Shown here one piece after another: positions 22,195 to 30,877 of a DNA stretch of 33,165 nt. The position numbers were made by a program, and so were the translations under genes. The stretch comes from an uncultured Sphingomonadaceae bacterium (GTDB lineage Bacteria; Pseudomonadota; Alphaproteobacteria; Sphingomonadales; Sphingomonadaceae): assembly GCA_946479505.1 (NCBI GenBank), contig CAMLGC010000027.1, forward strand, positions 1-33,165, read 5' to 3'. Under the pieces are notes generated by a model. That model was given only the letters and a program-made list of their open reading frames with translations, searched no databases and was not told the DNA's origin. Position 1 is the stretch's first letter. Each line of letters opens with the position of its first letter.

Positions 22195-23142
22195 TCACGC
22201 GTCCGCGGCGCGTTCCGCCACCGCGGCCCAGGCGGCGATCTCGTCGTTATAGTGGCGCTCGACCTCGACCTCGCCGGCCATGCCGGTGCCCGGATCGACG
22301 TCGACCGACCCCTCCCAGTCCCACGTCGCATTCCCCGACAGGCGGATCATGCCGTCCGCTTCCGCCGCGCCGAGCACCAGCCCGCCGCGGTTGAGCACGG
22401 TGATCTCGCGCCCAAACTCGGTACGTCCCGCGAGCGCCGCGGCAAACACCGACGCGGCCATCGCACTGCCGCAGCTATCGGTCAGGCCGACGCCGCGCTC
22501 GAAGGTGCGCACGAACAGCGTCTCGGGCCCGCGCACCTCGACGAAGCTCACATTGGCGCGCTCGGGCAGAAGCGGCGGCGCACGCTCGGCGAAGCGCCCG
22601 ATCGCCACCAGCTCCTCCTCGTCGATCTCGTCAACGAAGCTGACGAGGTGTGGGTTGGGCATCGCCACCGCAGTGAACGCGCGGTTGCTCGGCAACCCGG
22701 CGATCGGCCGCTGGACATTCTCGTGCTCGACGCCGGTGAGCCATCGTCCGACATCGAGCTCCGCCGGGCCCGCCACCTCGCGGATCGTCACCACGCCGGG
22801 CGCGATCTCCGGTTCGCGCGCCACCTCGGCGGTCGAGGTCTTGAGCCTGACCGTGGCGCGATCGATCCCCAGTGCCTCGAATCCCGCGCGCGCCACGCAT
22901 CGCAGACCGTTGAGGCACGTCTCCGCCTCCGACCCGTCCGAATTGAACATCCGCATCCCGAAGGCATGATGCTTGTCGCCGTCGGTCAGGAGAAGCAGCC
23001 CGTCTCCGCCGACAGGACCGGTGCGATCGGCGAGCGCGCGGGCGACGCCCGCCCAGATCTCGTCATCGAGCGAGTCCCCCCGCGCATCGATCAGCGGGAA
23101 GTCGTTTCCCGATCCCTGGCAGACGATGACCCGCAGCCGCAT
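22195..23142 (-). CDS. dapF: Diaminopimelate epimerase family protein, divergent active site
   Basis: This 315-residue PLP-independent racemase fold protein resembles DapF, which interconverts LL- and meso-diaminopimelate for lysine and peptidoglycan synthesis. The start at 23142 was chosen for GAGGGCGGG upstream; an ATG at 23172 would overlap the previous gene. Both family cysteines are present, C76 in NSDGSEAETCLNG and C224 in DSCGSAM, and ERGVG (215-219) is intact. Deviations from the usual NADGSEAEMCGNG and ERGVGETxACGTGA are leucine for the glycine after the first cysteine, leucine (L220) for the glutamate after ERGVG, and SCGSAM for ACGTGA. It is also somewhat longer than typical (about 275-290). 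It may be a true but variant DapF or a paralogue epimerising another substrate. It is last in the nine-gene run. Confidence 0.72.
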   Translation of the reverse strand: MRLRVIVCQGSGNDFPLIDARGDSLDDEIWAGVARALADRTGPVGGDGLLLLTDGDKHHAFGMRMFNSDGSEAETCLNGLRCVARAGFEALGIDRATVRLKTSTAEVAREPEIAPGVVTIREVAGPAELDVGRWLTGVEHENVQRPIAGLPSNRAFTAVAMPNPHLVSFVDEIDEEELVAIGRFAERAPPLLPERANVSFVEVRGPETLFVRTFERGVGLTDSCGSAMAASVFAAALAGRTEFGREITVLNRGGLVLGAAEADGMIRLSGNATWDWEGSVDVDPGTGMAGEVEVERHYNDEIAAWAAVAERAADA

Positions 23143-23149
23143 CCCGCCC

Positions 23150-23908
23150 TCAAACCCCTGCATACCAGGCATAGCCGTAATCTTCCCAATATCCGCCCTT
23201 GCCGCCGCCGATATCGGCGAGGCTCGCCACCGCGTCGATCGCCATCACATATTTGGCGTGCTTGTAACCCAGTTGCCGCTCTACCCGCAGTCGCACCGGT
23301 GCGCCGTGCGGAACCCCGAGGGGGGCGCCGTTCATCCCCCAGGCGAGGATCGTCTGCGGATGGAATGCGTCCACCATGTCGATCGACTCGTAATATCTGG
23401 ATCCGCCGATCGAGTCCGCGCACCGGAAGACGACGTATCGCGCGTTCGACCGCACGCCCGCGGCCTTGAGCACGGTCCCGAGCATCGGCCCGGTCCATTT
23501 GCCGATCGCGCTCCACCCTTCGACGCAATCGTGGCGCGTGATCTGCGTGCGCGCAGGGATGCTGCGAAGCTGCGCCAGGCTGAGCGCGAGCGGCCGCGCG
23601 ACCAGTCCGCCGACGCGCAGCCGGTAATCGGCGAAGTTGCTCGCGAGCAGCGCCGCATATTCGGGCGTGTTCGGATGCGCGGTGCCGTTCGATCGGAAAA
23701 TCGGAGACATGTCGGACGCCGCATATTCCCGCGCGAGCGCGCCGCGACCCAGAATCGCGCGTTGCAGCCCCTTGTGCAGGTCGTCGCCCGAAAACAGGAT
23801 GTTGCGCACCGCGGGCGCCTGCACGACCCGATCGCACCCGGCGAGCAGCGCGCCCACGCCGAGCGCGCCGCCCGCCACCAGCCGCCGCCGGGTAATAAGT
23901 CCGCTCAT
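23150..23908 (-). CDS. Sulfite-oxidase-family molybdopterin oxidoreductase, Tat lipoprotein
   Basis: This 252-residue periplasmic molybdoenzyme of the sulfite oxidase/MsrP fold lies in an operon with its cytochrome b. The N-terminus has a twin-arginine motif (ITRRRLVAGG) followed by a lipobox LLAGC (C25), so it should be folded in the cytoplasm, exported by Tat and lipid-anchored. The molybdenum-ligating cysteine is C128 in TRHDCVEGWS, and later family segments are VVFRCADSIGG, YYESIDMVDAFHPQTILAW, LGVPHGAPVRLRV and LGYKHAKYV. It overlaps the cytochrome b gene by ATGA and precedes dapF by 7 bp. It may reduce methionine sulfoxide as MsrP does or act on another oxyanion or S/N-oxide. The substrate is not determined. 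Confidence 0.88.
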   Translation of the reverse strand: MSGLITRRRLVAGGALGVGALLAGCDRVVQAPAVRNILFSGDDLHKGLQRAILGRGALAREYAASDMSPIFRSNGTAHPNTPEYAALLASNFADYRLRVGGLVARPLALSLAQLRSIPARTQITRHDCVEGWSAIGKWTGPMLGTVLKAAGVRSNARYVVFRCADSIGGSRYYESIDMVDAFHPQTILAWGMNGAPLGVPHGAPVRLRVERQLGYKHAKYVMAIDAVASLADIGGGKGGYWEDYGYAWYAGV

Positions 23909-24642
23909 CCCTTGTCCTCCGGCACACGCCAGCGCCCCGTAACCATCGACACCAGCTCGTTGACCGGCCCCGCCAGGATCACGAACACGAGATGGACGAC
24001 GACGAACAGCGCGAGCAGCGCCATCGCGATGAAGTGAATCGAGCGCGCCGATTGCCTGCCGCCGAAGACGTCGAGCAGCCACGGCCACGCGGCGTCCATT
24101 CCCGGCGAGATCGCGAGCCCGGTGAAGATCAGCAACGGCAGCAGCACGAAGATAGTCGCGACATAGGACAGCTTCTGGAGCGTGTTGTAGGCCCCCGGCC
24201 GCGCGGGATCGTGGAAACGGAAGGCAAGGTGCGCCTTGGTGTCCTCCCACAGGGTGCGCGGCGCCACCTCGTCCTTGCGCACGCGCAGATCGCGCTGGAA
24301 ATGCCGGTCGACGAGGCTCGCGACCATGAAGCCGAGGAGCGCGAAGGCCAGCACCAGCGCGAAGAACAGATGCCATCGCCGCGACATCGCGAGGCTGTAA
24401 TGCGCCGGAATCGTCAGCCACTCGGGCCAATGCGGCACCGCCAGCCAATGGGTGTCGAAATTGGCGCCGTAGCTTCCCCAATAGAGATATGGATGCGCGT
24501 TCGAGATGCCGAGTCCGCTGCCGATCATGATGAAGATCGAGATCGCCGTGATCCAGTGCCAGAGGCGCGTCGCCAGCCGATGGCGATAGAGCGTCCGCTG
24601 GGGCGGGGGGGGCTCGCGCATCGGCTCGGCGGTGCTGCTCAT
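23905..24642 (-). CDS. Membrane cytochrome b partner of the molybdoenzyme
   Basis: This 245-residue integral membrane b-type cytochrome has about four transmembrane helices. Probable haem-ligand histidines lie in RLWHWITAISIF (helix 1), RRWHLFFALVLAFALLG (helix 2) and SIHFIAMALLALFVVVHLVF (last helix). Family resemblance is to the cytochrome b561/hydrogenase-b group, which passes electrons from quinol to periplasmic enzymes. The ATGA overlap with the molybdoenzyme gene and the shared periplasmic location support a two-component redox system, analogous in design to MsrPQ but with a different cytochrome family. It starts 18 nt after the TSUP permease gene. Confidence 0.85.
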   Translation of the reverse strand: MSSTAEPMREPPPPQRTLYRHRLATRLWHWITAISIFIMIGSGLGISNAHPYLYWGSYGANFDTHWLAVPHWPEWLTIPAHYSLAMSRRWHLFFALVLAFALLGFMVASLVDRHFQRDLRVRKDEVAPRTLWEDTKAHLAFRFHDPARPGAYNTLQKLSYVATIFVLLPLLIFTGLAISPGMDAAWPWLLDVFGGRQSARSIHFIAMALLALFVVVHLVFVILAGPVNELVSMVTGRWRVPEDKG

Positions 24643-24660
24643 CGCGTCAGCATAACCGCA

Positions 24661-25425
24661 TCAGCCATAGGCGCGCCAGAAGAACACGATCGTCGTCCCG
24701 ATGGTAACGAGCAAGGTCCACGCGCGCACGCCGCCGGCGGGCAGCGATTTCCCGACCCGCGCGCCCGCCCAGCCGCCGACGATCGCACCGATCAGCATCG
24801 GCAGCGCGGCGGGCCAGACGACCAGCCCGGTCGTGATGAACACGATCGCGGCGGCCGAATTGGCGACCGCGAGCAGCAGCGTGCGATGCGCGAACAGCCC
24901 GCGCGGCTCGACGCCTGCGAGCAATCCGTAGATCGCCGTCGTCATCAATCCCAGCCCGCCGCCGAAATAGCCGCCATAGACGCCGAGCACGCCCTGCGCG
25001 GCGATCAGCGTCCGCGTCCCGATCGTCACCCGGTCATGGAGCCAGCTCGCCGCGCGTTTTCCGAAGGCGAGCACCAACGAGGCGAAGAGCAGCAGCCAGG
25101 GAATGATGAAATCGAACAATGTCGTCGGCGTCAGCACGAGGAGCATGCTCCCGCCGAGCGCCGCGGCGAAGGTCACTCCCGCCAGCAGCCAGGGCGATAC
25201 CCCTCCGACCGGCGCGATCTCGTCGCGAAATGCCCAGGCGCTCGTCGCAGCGCCGGGAAGAAGCGCGACATTCGACGTCGCGTTGGCCGAATTGGCGGGA
25301 AGTCCGAGCACGATCAGCGCGGGCAGCGTCGCGAAGGTTCCGCCCCCGGCAAGCGCGTTCATCGCCCCGCCGAGCAGCCCCGCACCGGCGGCGAGCGCGA
25401 GCTGCGCCCCGGCAAGATCAGCCAA
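24661..25425 (-). CDS. TSUP (TauE/SafE) family anion permease, TTG start
   Basis: This 254-residue inner-membrane protein of the sulfite exporter TauE/SafE family has about eight hydrophobic segments. The repeated family motif appears as [19 protein letters not shown] near the N-terminus and [14 protein letters not shown] in the middle. No ATG precedes MNALAGGG, which would remove the first helix. TTG at 25425-25423, with GGCGG upstream, gives the full first helix and overlaps the rlmN stop by 8 nt. TSUP members export or import sulfite, sulfoacetate and other organosulfur anions. Its position before the sulfite-oxidase-family pair makes a sulfur-anion role attractive but unproven. Confidence 0.87.
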   Translation of the reverse strand: MADLAGAQLALAAGAGLLGGAMNALAGGGTFATLPALIVLGLPANSANATSNVALLPGAATSAWAFRDEIAPVGGVSPWLLAGVTFAAALGGSMLLVLTPTTLFDFIIPWLLLFASLVLAFGKRAASWLHDRVTIGTRTLIAAQGVLGVYGGYFGGGLGLMTTAIYGLLAGVEPRGLFAHRTLLLAVANSAAAIVFITTGLVVWPAALPMLIGAIVGGWAGARVGKSLPAGGVRAWTLLVTIGTTIVFFWRAYG

Positions 25426-26626
25426 GTGCCGCCAGCTTTTCGTCGGCCAGCCGATCGAGCTCCGCCCGGCTTTTCCTCTCCGCGGCCGTTTTGAGCTGCC
25501 CGCACGCCGCATCGATGTCGCGCCCGCGGGGGGTGCGCACCGGCGCCGAAATGCCCGCCTCGAAGATGATGTTCGAAAACGCGCGGATTCGCTCAGGCGT
25601 CGAGCATTCGTAGGGAGCCCCCGGCCAGGGATTGAACGGGATCAGATTGACCTTCGCCGGCAGCCGGTACTTTCGGATCAGCCGCACCAGCTCGTGCGCG
25701 TCGGCATCGCTGTCGTTCTTGTCTTTGAGCATCACATATTCGAAGGTGATCCGCCGCGCATTGTTGGCGCCCGGATAATCGGCGCACGCCTGGAGCAGCT
25801 CGTCGATCCCGTATTTGCGGTTGATCGGCACGATCTCGTCGCGGATTTCCTTTGTAACGGCATGGAGCGACACCGCGAGGTTGACCCCGATCTCCTCGCC
25901 CGCGCGCGCCATCATCGGCACCACGCCCGAGGTCGACAGCGTGATCCGCCGCTTCGACAGCGCCAGCCCGTCGCCATCCATCACGATCCGGAGCGCATCG
26001 CGCACGGCATCGAAATTGTAGAGCGGCTCGCCCATGCCCATCATCACGATGTTGGTGAGCATCCGCCCTTCGGGGGTCGAAGGCCACTCGCCGAGCCCGT
26101 CGCGCGCGAGCATCACCTGGCCGACGATCTCGCCCGGGGTCAGGTTGCGCACCAGCCGCATCGTGCCGGTGTGGCAGAAGCGGCAGTTGAGCGTGCAGCC
26201 AACCTGGCTCGACACGCACAAGGTCCCCCGATCGGCATCGGGGATGAACACCATCTCGTAATCCTGCCCGTCGTCGGACCGCAGCAGCCACTTGCGCGTG
26301 CCGTCTTCGGAGACCTGCGCCTCGATCACCTGCGGCCGCCCCACCACGAACCGCTCGGCGAGCCATGGATGCTGCGCCTTGGCGATGTCGGTCATCGCCG
26401 AAAAATCAGTGGCGCCCCGATTGTAGATCCAGTGCCAGAGCTGCTTGGCGCGCAGTTTCGCCTGTTTGGGCTCCATTCCGGCGTCCAGCAGGGCGACGCG
26501 GATCTGCTCCTTCGAGAGCCCAAGCAGATCCACCCGCCCATCCTCTCGCGGTGTCACCTGCCGCGGAACGGGCACGGGATCGATGTGCCCGGGGATGGGC
26601 ATGGAGAGCGTTTCAGCCTGTTGCAT
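25418..26626 (-). CDS. rlmN: 23S rRNA (adenine-2503-C2)/tRNA methyltransferase RlmN
   Basis: This 402-residue radical-SAM methyltransferase methylates C2 of A2503 in 23S rRNA and of A37 in some tRNAs. The radical-SAM cluster motif CTLNCRFC (C144, C148, C151) follows LCVSSQVGC. Other family segments are [39 protein letters not shown] and [11 protein letters not shown]-terminal cysteine in [11 protein letters not shown] is the likely methyl-carrying residue. The start MQQAETLS was chosen; a further ATG lies 24 nt upstream and another downstream (MPIPGHID), so the N-terminus is uncertain by a few residues. It lies 33 nt after smc and overlaps the TSUP gene. Confidence 0.95.
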   Translation of the reverse strand: MQQAETLSMPIPGHIDPVPVPRQVTPREDGRVDLLGLSKEQIRVALLDAGMEPKQAKLRAKQLWHWIYNRGATDFSAMTDIAKAQHPWLAERFVVGRPQVIEAQVSEDGTRKWLLRSDDGQDYEMVFIPDADRGTLCVSSQVGCTLNCRFCHTGTMRLVRNLTPGEIVGQVMLARDGLGEWPSTPEGRMLTNIVMMGMGEPLYNFDAVRDALRIVMDGDGLALSKRRITLSTSGVVPMMARAGEEIGVNLAVSLHAVTKEIRDEIVPINRKYGIDELLQACADYPGANNARRITFEYVMLKDKNDSDADAHELVRLIRKYRLPAKVNLIPFNPWPGAPYECSTPERIRAFSNIIFEAGISAPVRTPRGRDIDAACGQLKTAAERKSRAELDRLADEKLAALG

Positions 26627-26659
26627 GCGCGCGCATATAAGCGTTTTCACGCCCGCGCG

Positions 26660-29600
26660 CTACTCCGCCGCGAGCAGCGTTTCCGCCCCGCCGAGATCGA
26701 CCGAGACCAGCCGGCTTACCCCCTGCTCGATCATGGTCACGCCGAACAACCGATCCATCCGGCTCATCGTCACCGCATTGTGCGTGACGATCAGATAGCG
26801 CGTGTCGGTTTCGCGCGTCATCGCCTCGAGCAATGTGCAGAAGCGCTCGATGTTGGCGTCGTCGAGCGGCGCGTCGACCTCGTCGAGAACGCAGATCGGC
26901 GCAGGGTTCGTCAGGAACAGCCCGAAGATCAGCGCCACTGCGGTCAGCGCCTGCTCGCCGCCCGAGAGCAAGGTCAACGATTGCAGCCTTTTGCCCGGCG
27001 GCTGCGCCATGATCTCGAGCCCCGCTTCGAGCGGATCGTCCGAATCGACGAGCGCGAGATGCGCCTGCCCACCGTTGAACAAGGTCGTGAACAGCCGCTG
27101 GAAGTGCAGGTTGACCGCCTCGAACGCCGCGAGCAGCCGCTGGCGCCCCTCGCGGTTCAGGTTGCCAATCGATCCGCGCAGCCGGTTGACCGCAAGCCCT
27201 AGCTCCTCCCGCTCCGCCGCGTTCGAGGTGCGCGTCTCGTCCAATTCGGCAAGCTCGGCCTCGGCAACCAGGTTGACCGGCCCGATCCGCTCGCGGTCGA
27301 ACATCAGCTTTTCGTGACGGCCCGATTCGTCCGCCGGGCTCCCCACCGTGGCACTGCCGAATCCCGCCTTTTCGGGCAGTACCGGCGGCGGGCATTCGAA
27401 GCGTTCGCCCGAAAGCCGCCCCATCTCGATCCGGCGCTGTTCCTGGTTCTCCGCGCGCGCCACCGCGCCCGCGCGCTCCTCGCGCGCCTGGGCGAGCGCC
27501 TCGCCCGCGATCCGCGCCTGCTCCTCGGTCGCACGCACCGCCTCGTTGGCCTTGGTCTCCGCGCCGAGCAACTCGTCGGCCCGTGCGCGCATGGTCCCGT
27601 GCTCGGCTTCGAGCGCCGCGATCTCCGCGAGCAATGCCTCCGGCCGCCCCGCGATTGCCGCGGCCTCCTCGCGCAGCGCCGCCTCGCGCTTGTCCATATC
27701 CGCGATCCGCCGCGCGGCGTCGCCCGCGCGCGCCTTCCAGTCCTTGGCTTCGCCCTGCGCGCGCGCCAGTGCTTCGCGGTCGGCGGCGAGCGTGCGATCG
27801 AGTGTCGCGCGATCCGCCTGCGCCTGCGCCACGCCTGCGCGCCGCGCATCGGCCACGGTCTGGAGCGCCGCAACCTCGGCGCGTGTCGCCGCCCCGTCGG
27901 GAAGCGCCGCCACCGCGCCCTCGGCTTCCGCAAGACTGGCCTGCGCCTGCGCCTTCTCGTCGTCGAGCCGCGCCGCGCGCGCGTCGAGATCGGCGGCGAG
28001 CCCCTGCAATCGTTCGATCGCCGCCGCCGCGCGGTCCTCCGCGCGCGCCGCCTCGCGCTCCGCCGTCTCCGCCGCCGAGAGATCGCCGCGCGCCTGCTGC
28101 GCCGCGCGCCGTGCCGCAGCGATCGCCTCGTCGATCGCCGCGAGTGCCGCCTCGGCCTCTGCGACCACCTGCCGGGCAGCAGGCCGTGCTGCGTTCAGTT
28201 CGGCAAGCCGGTTCACGCGCACCAGCCGCTCGGCCGCAGCCGCGCCGCCCGATTTGGCGACGAACCCGTCCCAGCGCCGCATCGCACCACTCAGCGTCAC
28301 CAGCCGCTGCCCGATCGCGAGCGTCTGCCCTCCGTCGGCCTCGGCCACGGCGACCTGCGCCAGCCGCCGCGCCAGCTCGCCCGGCGCCGCGACATGACCG
28401 GCAAGTGATTCGGTCCCCTTCGGCAGCGCGGGATCGCCGGGCTGTGCCTCGGCACCGCCCCAGAACCGTTCGGCATCGCGATCAAGCCCCGCTTCCAGCT
28501 CGTCCCCCAGCGCCGCCGCCAGCGCGCGCTCGTAGCCCGGATCGGCCTTGAGTCGGTCGAGCAGCCGATCGCGGGAATTTGCGTTCAGCGCCTTGTCGAG
28601 CGCCGCCGCCTCGCTCTCGATCGCGGCCAGCTCGGCCCGCGCCGCCGCCCGAGTCGCCTGCGCCGTCCCTTGGCGCTCGATCGCCGTCGCCTCGCCCGCC
28701 TGCGCCGCATCGCGCGCGCCACGCGCCGTCTCGGCTGCCCTCACCGACGCCCCGCGCGCCTCGGCCGCCGCCGCGCGCTCGGCCTCGATCGGCTCGATCC
28801 GCCCCAATGCTTCGCGCTCACTGTTAAGCCGCGCACGATCGCGCTCGACCCGATCAATTCGCTCGCGCGCTGCCGCCAGCGCCGCCTGCGCAATGCGCGC
28901 CTCGGCCGCCTCGCTCGCCTGCCGGCTCAGCGCCTGCGCGAGCGCCACCTCGGCATCGCGCGCCGCGCGCTCGGCTTCGGCGAGCGCCGTCTCCAGCGCC
29001 GGTTGCCGCGCCGCCGTCTCGGCAATCCGCACCTCCAGTCTGCTCGCGTCCTCACCCAGCCGGTCGAGCGCCGCCGCCGCATCCTGCGCCAGCGCTCCTT
29101 CCCGCTCGCGATCGGCGTCGAGCCGCGCCCTGAGCTGGTCCAGTTCCTCGATCCGCCGGTCGACCTGCGCGCGCTCCTGCCGCAGCGCCGCCAGCCGGTG
29201 CCCCGCCTCGCTCGCCTTGTCGCGCGCCGCCAGCGCCGCCGCCCGCGCCTGGCCAAGCGTCTCGGTCGCGCGAAGCTGGTACGCCGCCGCCGCGCGCTGC
29301 GCCTCGCTCGTCTCGCGCACCTTCGCCTCGGCCGCTTCGGCCCCGGCCTTCGCCGCATCCGCCGCCGCCGCCGCATCGCGCCAGCGCGCATAGATCATCC
29401 GCCCCTCGGCGACGCGGATCTGGTCGGAAAGCGCCCGATACTTCTCCGCCTGCCGCGCCTGCCGCCGCAGCGCCCCGGCGCGGGCATCCTGATCGGCGAT
29501 AACCTCGTCGAGTCGCGTCAGGTTGGTCTCGGTCGCGCGCAATTTCTGTTCGGCATCCTTGCGGCGGACGTGCAGCCCGGCAATCCCCGCCGCCTCTTCG

Positions 29601-30064
29601 AGCAACATGCGCCGCTCGGCGGGCTTGGCGGCGATCACCGCCCCGATCTTGCCCTGGCTGACGAGCGCGGGGGAGTGCGCGCCCGTGGCGGCATCGGCGA
29701 AGAGCAACGCCACGTCCTTCGCACGCACGTCGCGCCCGTCGATCCGATAGGCCGAACCCGCCCCCCGCTCGATCCGCCGGACGACCTCGCTCTCCTCCTC
29801 GCCCGCGCGATCGAGCAGGATCGAGACCTCGGCGAAGTCGCGCGCCGGCCGCCGCGCGGTGCCGGCGAAGATCACGTCCTCCATCCCCGCGCCGCGCATC
29901 GATTTGGCGCTGTTCTCGCCCATCGCCCAGCGCAGCGCCTCGAGCAGGTTCGATTTGCCGCAGCCGTTGGGTCCGACGATCCCGGTCAGCCCGCGCTCGA
30001 TGCGCAGGTCGACCGGATCGACGAAGCTCTTGAACCCGGAAAGCCGAAGCCGCTTGATCTGCAC
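26660..30064 (-). CDS. smc: Chromosome segregation ATPase SMC
   Basis: This 1134-residue SMC protein is the ATPase of the condensin-like complex (with ScpA and ScpB) that compacts and segregates the chromosome. The start is GTG at 30064 with a G-rich ribosome site just upstream. The N-terminal head has the Walker A GPNGCGKSN (31-39). Long alanine-, arginine- and glutamate-rich coiled coils flank a hinge around residues 480-640 (LKADPGYERALAAALGDELEAGLD, LAGHVAAPGELARRLAQV). The C-terminal head has LLSGGEQALTA (near 1031) and Walker B ICVLDEVDAPLDDAN (near 1055). The coiled-coil composition produces long meaningless frames on the opposite strand. scpAB are not in the window. The gene follows the two DsbA genes by 32 bp. 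Confidence 0.97.
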   Translation of the reverse strand: MQIKRLRLSGFKSFVDPVDLRIERGLTGIVGPNGCGKSNLLEALRWAMGENSAKSMRGAGMEDVIFAGTARRPARDFAEVSILLDRAGEEESEVVRRIERGAGSAYRIDGRDVRAKDVALLFADAATGAHSPALVSQGKIGAVIAAKPAERRMLLEEAAGIAGLHVRRKDAEQKLRATETNLTRLDEVIADQDARAGALRRQARQAEKYRALSDQIRVAEGRMIYARWRDAAAAADAAKAGAEAAEAKVRETSEAQRAAAAYQLRATETLGQARAAALAARDKASEAGHRLAALRQERAQVDRRIEELDQLRARLDADREREGALAQDAAAALDRLGEDASRLEVRIAETAARQPALETALAEAERAARDAEVALAQALSRQASEAAEARIAQAALAAARERIDRVERDRARLNSEREALGRIEPIEAERAAAAEARGASVRAAETARGARDAAQAGEATAIERQGTAQATRAAARAELAAIESEAAALDKALNANSRDRLLDRLKADPGYERALAAALGDELEAGLDRDAERFWGGAEAQPGDPALPKGTESLAGHVAAPGELARRLAQVAVAEADGGQTLAIGQRLVTLSGAMRRWDGFVAKSGGAAAAERLVRVNRLAELNAARPAARQVVAEAEAALAAIDEAIAAARRAAQQARGDLSAAETAEREAARAEDRAAAAIERLQGLAADLDARAARLDDEKAQAQASLAEAEGAVAALPDGAATRAEVAALQTVADARRAGVAQAQADRATLDRTLAADREALARAQGEAKDWKARAGDAARRIADMDKREAALREEAAAIAGRPEALLAEIAALEAEHGTMRARADELLGAETKANEAVRATEEQARIAGEALAQAREERAGAVARAENQEQRRIEMGRLSGERFECPPPVLPEKAGFGSATVGSPADESGRHEKLMFDRERIGPVNLVAEAELAELDETRTSNAAEREELGLAVNRLRGSIGNLNREGRQRLLAAFEAVNLHFQRLFTTLFNGGQAHLALVDSDDPLEAGLEIMAQPPGKRLQSLTLLSGGEQALTAVALIFGLFLTNPAPICVLDEVDAPLDDANIERFCTLLEAMTRETDTRYLIVTHNAVTMSRMDRLFGVTMIEQGVSRLVSVDLGGAETLLAAE

Positions 30065-30096
30065 GCACTACCCCCCGGCCGAACCGGTGCGGGGAA

Positions 30097-30846
30097 TCAG
30101 GCCCCGGCCGCCTTCAGCTTGGGCTCAAGCTGCTCCCAGGTGATCGTGTTTTCAAGCTGCTCGCCGTTGAGGAAGAAGCTCGGCGTGCCGGTGACGCCCA
30201 TCTCGCTTCCCTTCTGCGCCATGTCGACCACGGCCTGCACGTTGTCGGCGTTCGAAAGGCACGCTTTCGCCGCCTGCGCGGTCACGCCGCGCTGCTGGAC
30301 GAAATCGATATAGCCGAGGAACTCGGCCCAGGTGCTCGCGACCTCGGTCGGGCTCTTGCCCTGGAGCTGCTGGAACAGCGCCTGCGCCTGCGGCGAAGCG
30401 AGCTTCTCCTCGAACTGCTGCTGGTTGATGTAGGTCTGCTCGAGGATCGGGAAGAACGCGCTCTCGCTCACGCACCGCCCGAGCGTCGACATTCCGAGAT
30501 CGGGCGCGCCATGCACGGGAAAGTCGCGAAACTCGTAAGAGACCTTGCCCGACTTCACATAATTGTTCTCGAGCGGCTCCATCCCGGTCCGCCCGAAAAG
30601 GCCGCATGTTGGACAGCTCCGCGATCCGTATTCGACGAGCTTGAGCGGTGCGTTGGGGTTGCCCATCATGAACCCGCCCTCGGGCGTTCTGGAGACGACC
30701 TGCGTCCATTCCTGCCCGGCGGGCGGAGTCGCCGCCGCCACCGGCGCGGCCGGCGCGTCGCTGTTGGCGTCGCCACCGCCGCCGCACGCCGCCAGCGCAA
30801 AAAGCGGCGCCGCCGCGAGCGCGAAAAGGGTCCTGGTCGTCATCAT
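30097..30846 (-). CDS. DsbA-family thiol oxidoreductase lipoprotein (CPTC)
   Basis: This 249-residue exported thioredoxin-fold protein has a lipobox LFALAAC (C21), then a glycine-, alanine- and proline-rich linker to about residue 45. The DsbA-type domain has active-site C78-P-T-C81 in YGSRSCPTCGLF, inserted helices, and the cis-proline loop GVTGTPSFFLNG. It belongs to the thioredoxin_4/DsbA-like group. The likely role is periplasmic disulfide formation or isomerisation, and CPTC differs from the strongly oxidising CPHC of DsbA and of its neighbour. It lies 31 bp after its paralogue and 32 bp before smc. A second ATG immediately follows the first. Confidence 0.9.
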   Translation of the reverse strand: MMTTRTLFALAAAPLFALAACGGGGDANSDAPAAPVAAATPPAGQEWTQVVSRTPEGGFMMGNPNAPLKLVEYGSRSCPTCGLFGRTGMEPLENNYVKSGKVSYEFRDFPVHGAPDLGMSTLGRCVSESAFFPILEQTYINQQQFEEKLASPQAQALFQQLQGKSPTEVASTWAEFLGYIDFVQQRGVTAQAAKACLSNADNVQAVVDMAQKGSEMGVTGTPSFFLNGEQLENTITWEQLEPKLKAAGA

Positions 30847-30877
30847 GCCTGCCTTTGTGGTTTTCGAGAGTGGAGAT

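Noticed and set aside
25103..27202. 699-codon plus-strand frame opposite the TSUP gene, rlmN and the end of smc
   Set aside because: It spans three well-defined genes on the other strand and has the composition of an antisense frame.
28670..30313. 547-codon plus-strand frame opposite smc
   Set aside because: It is the antisense of SMC head and coiled-coil coding sequence; arginine- and leucine-rich with no domains.
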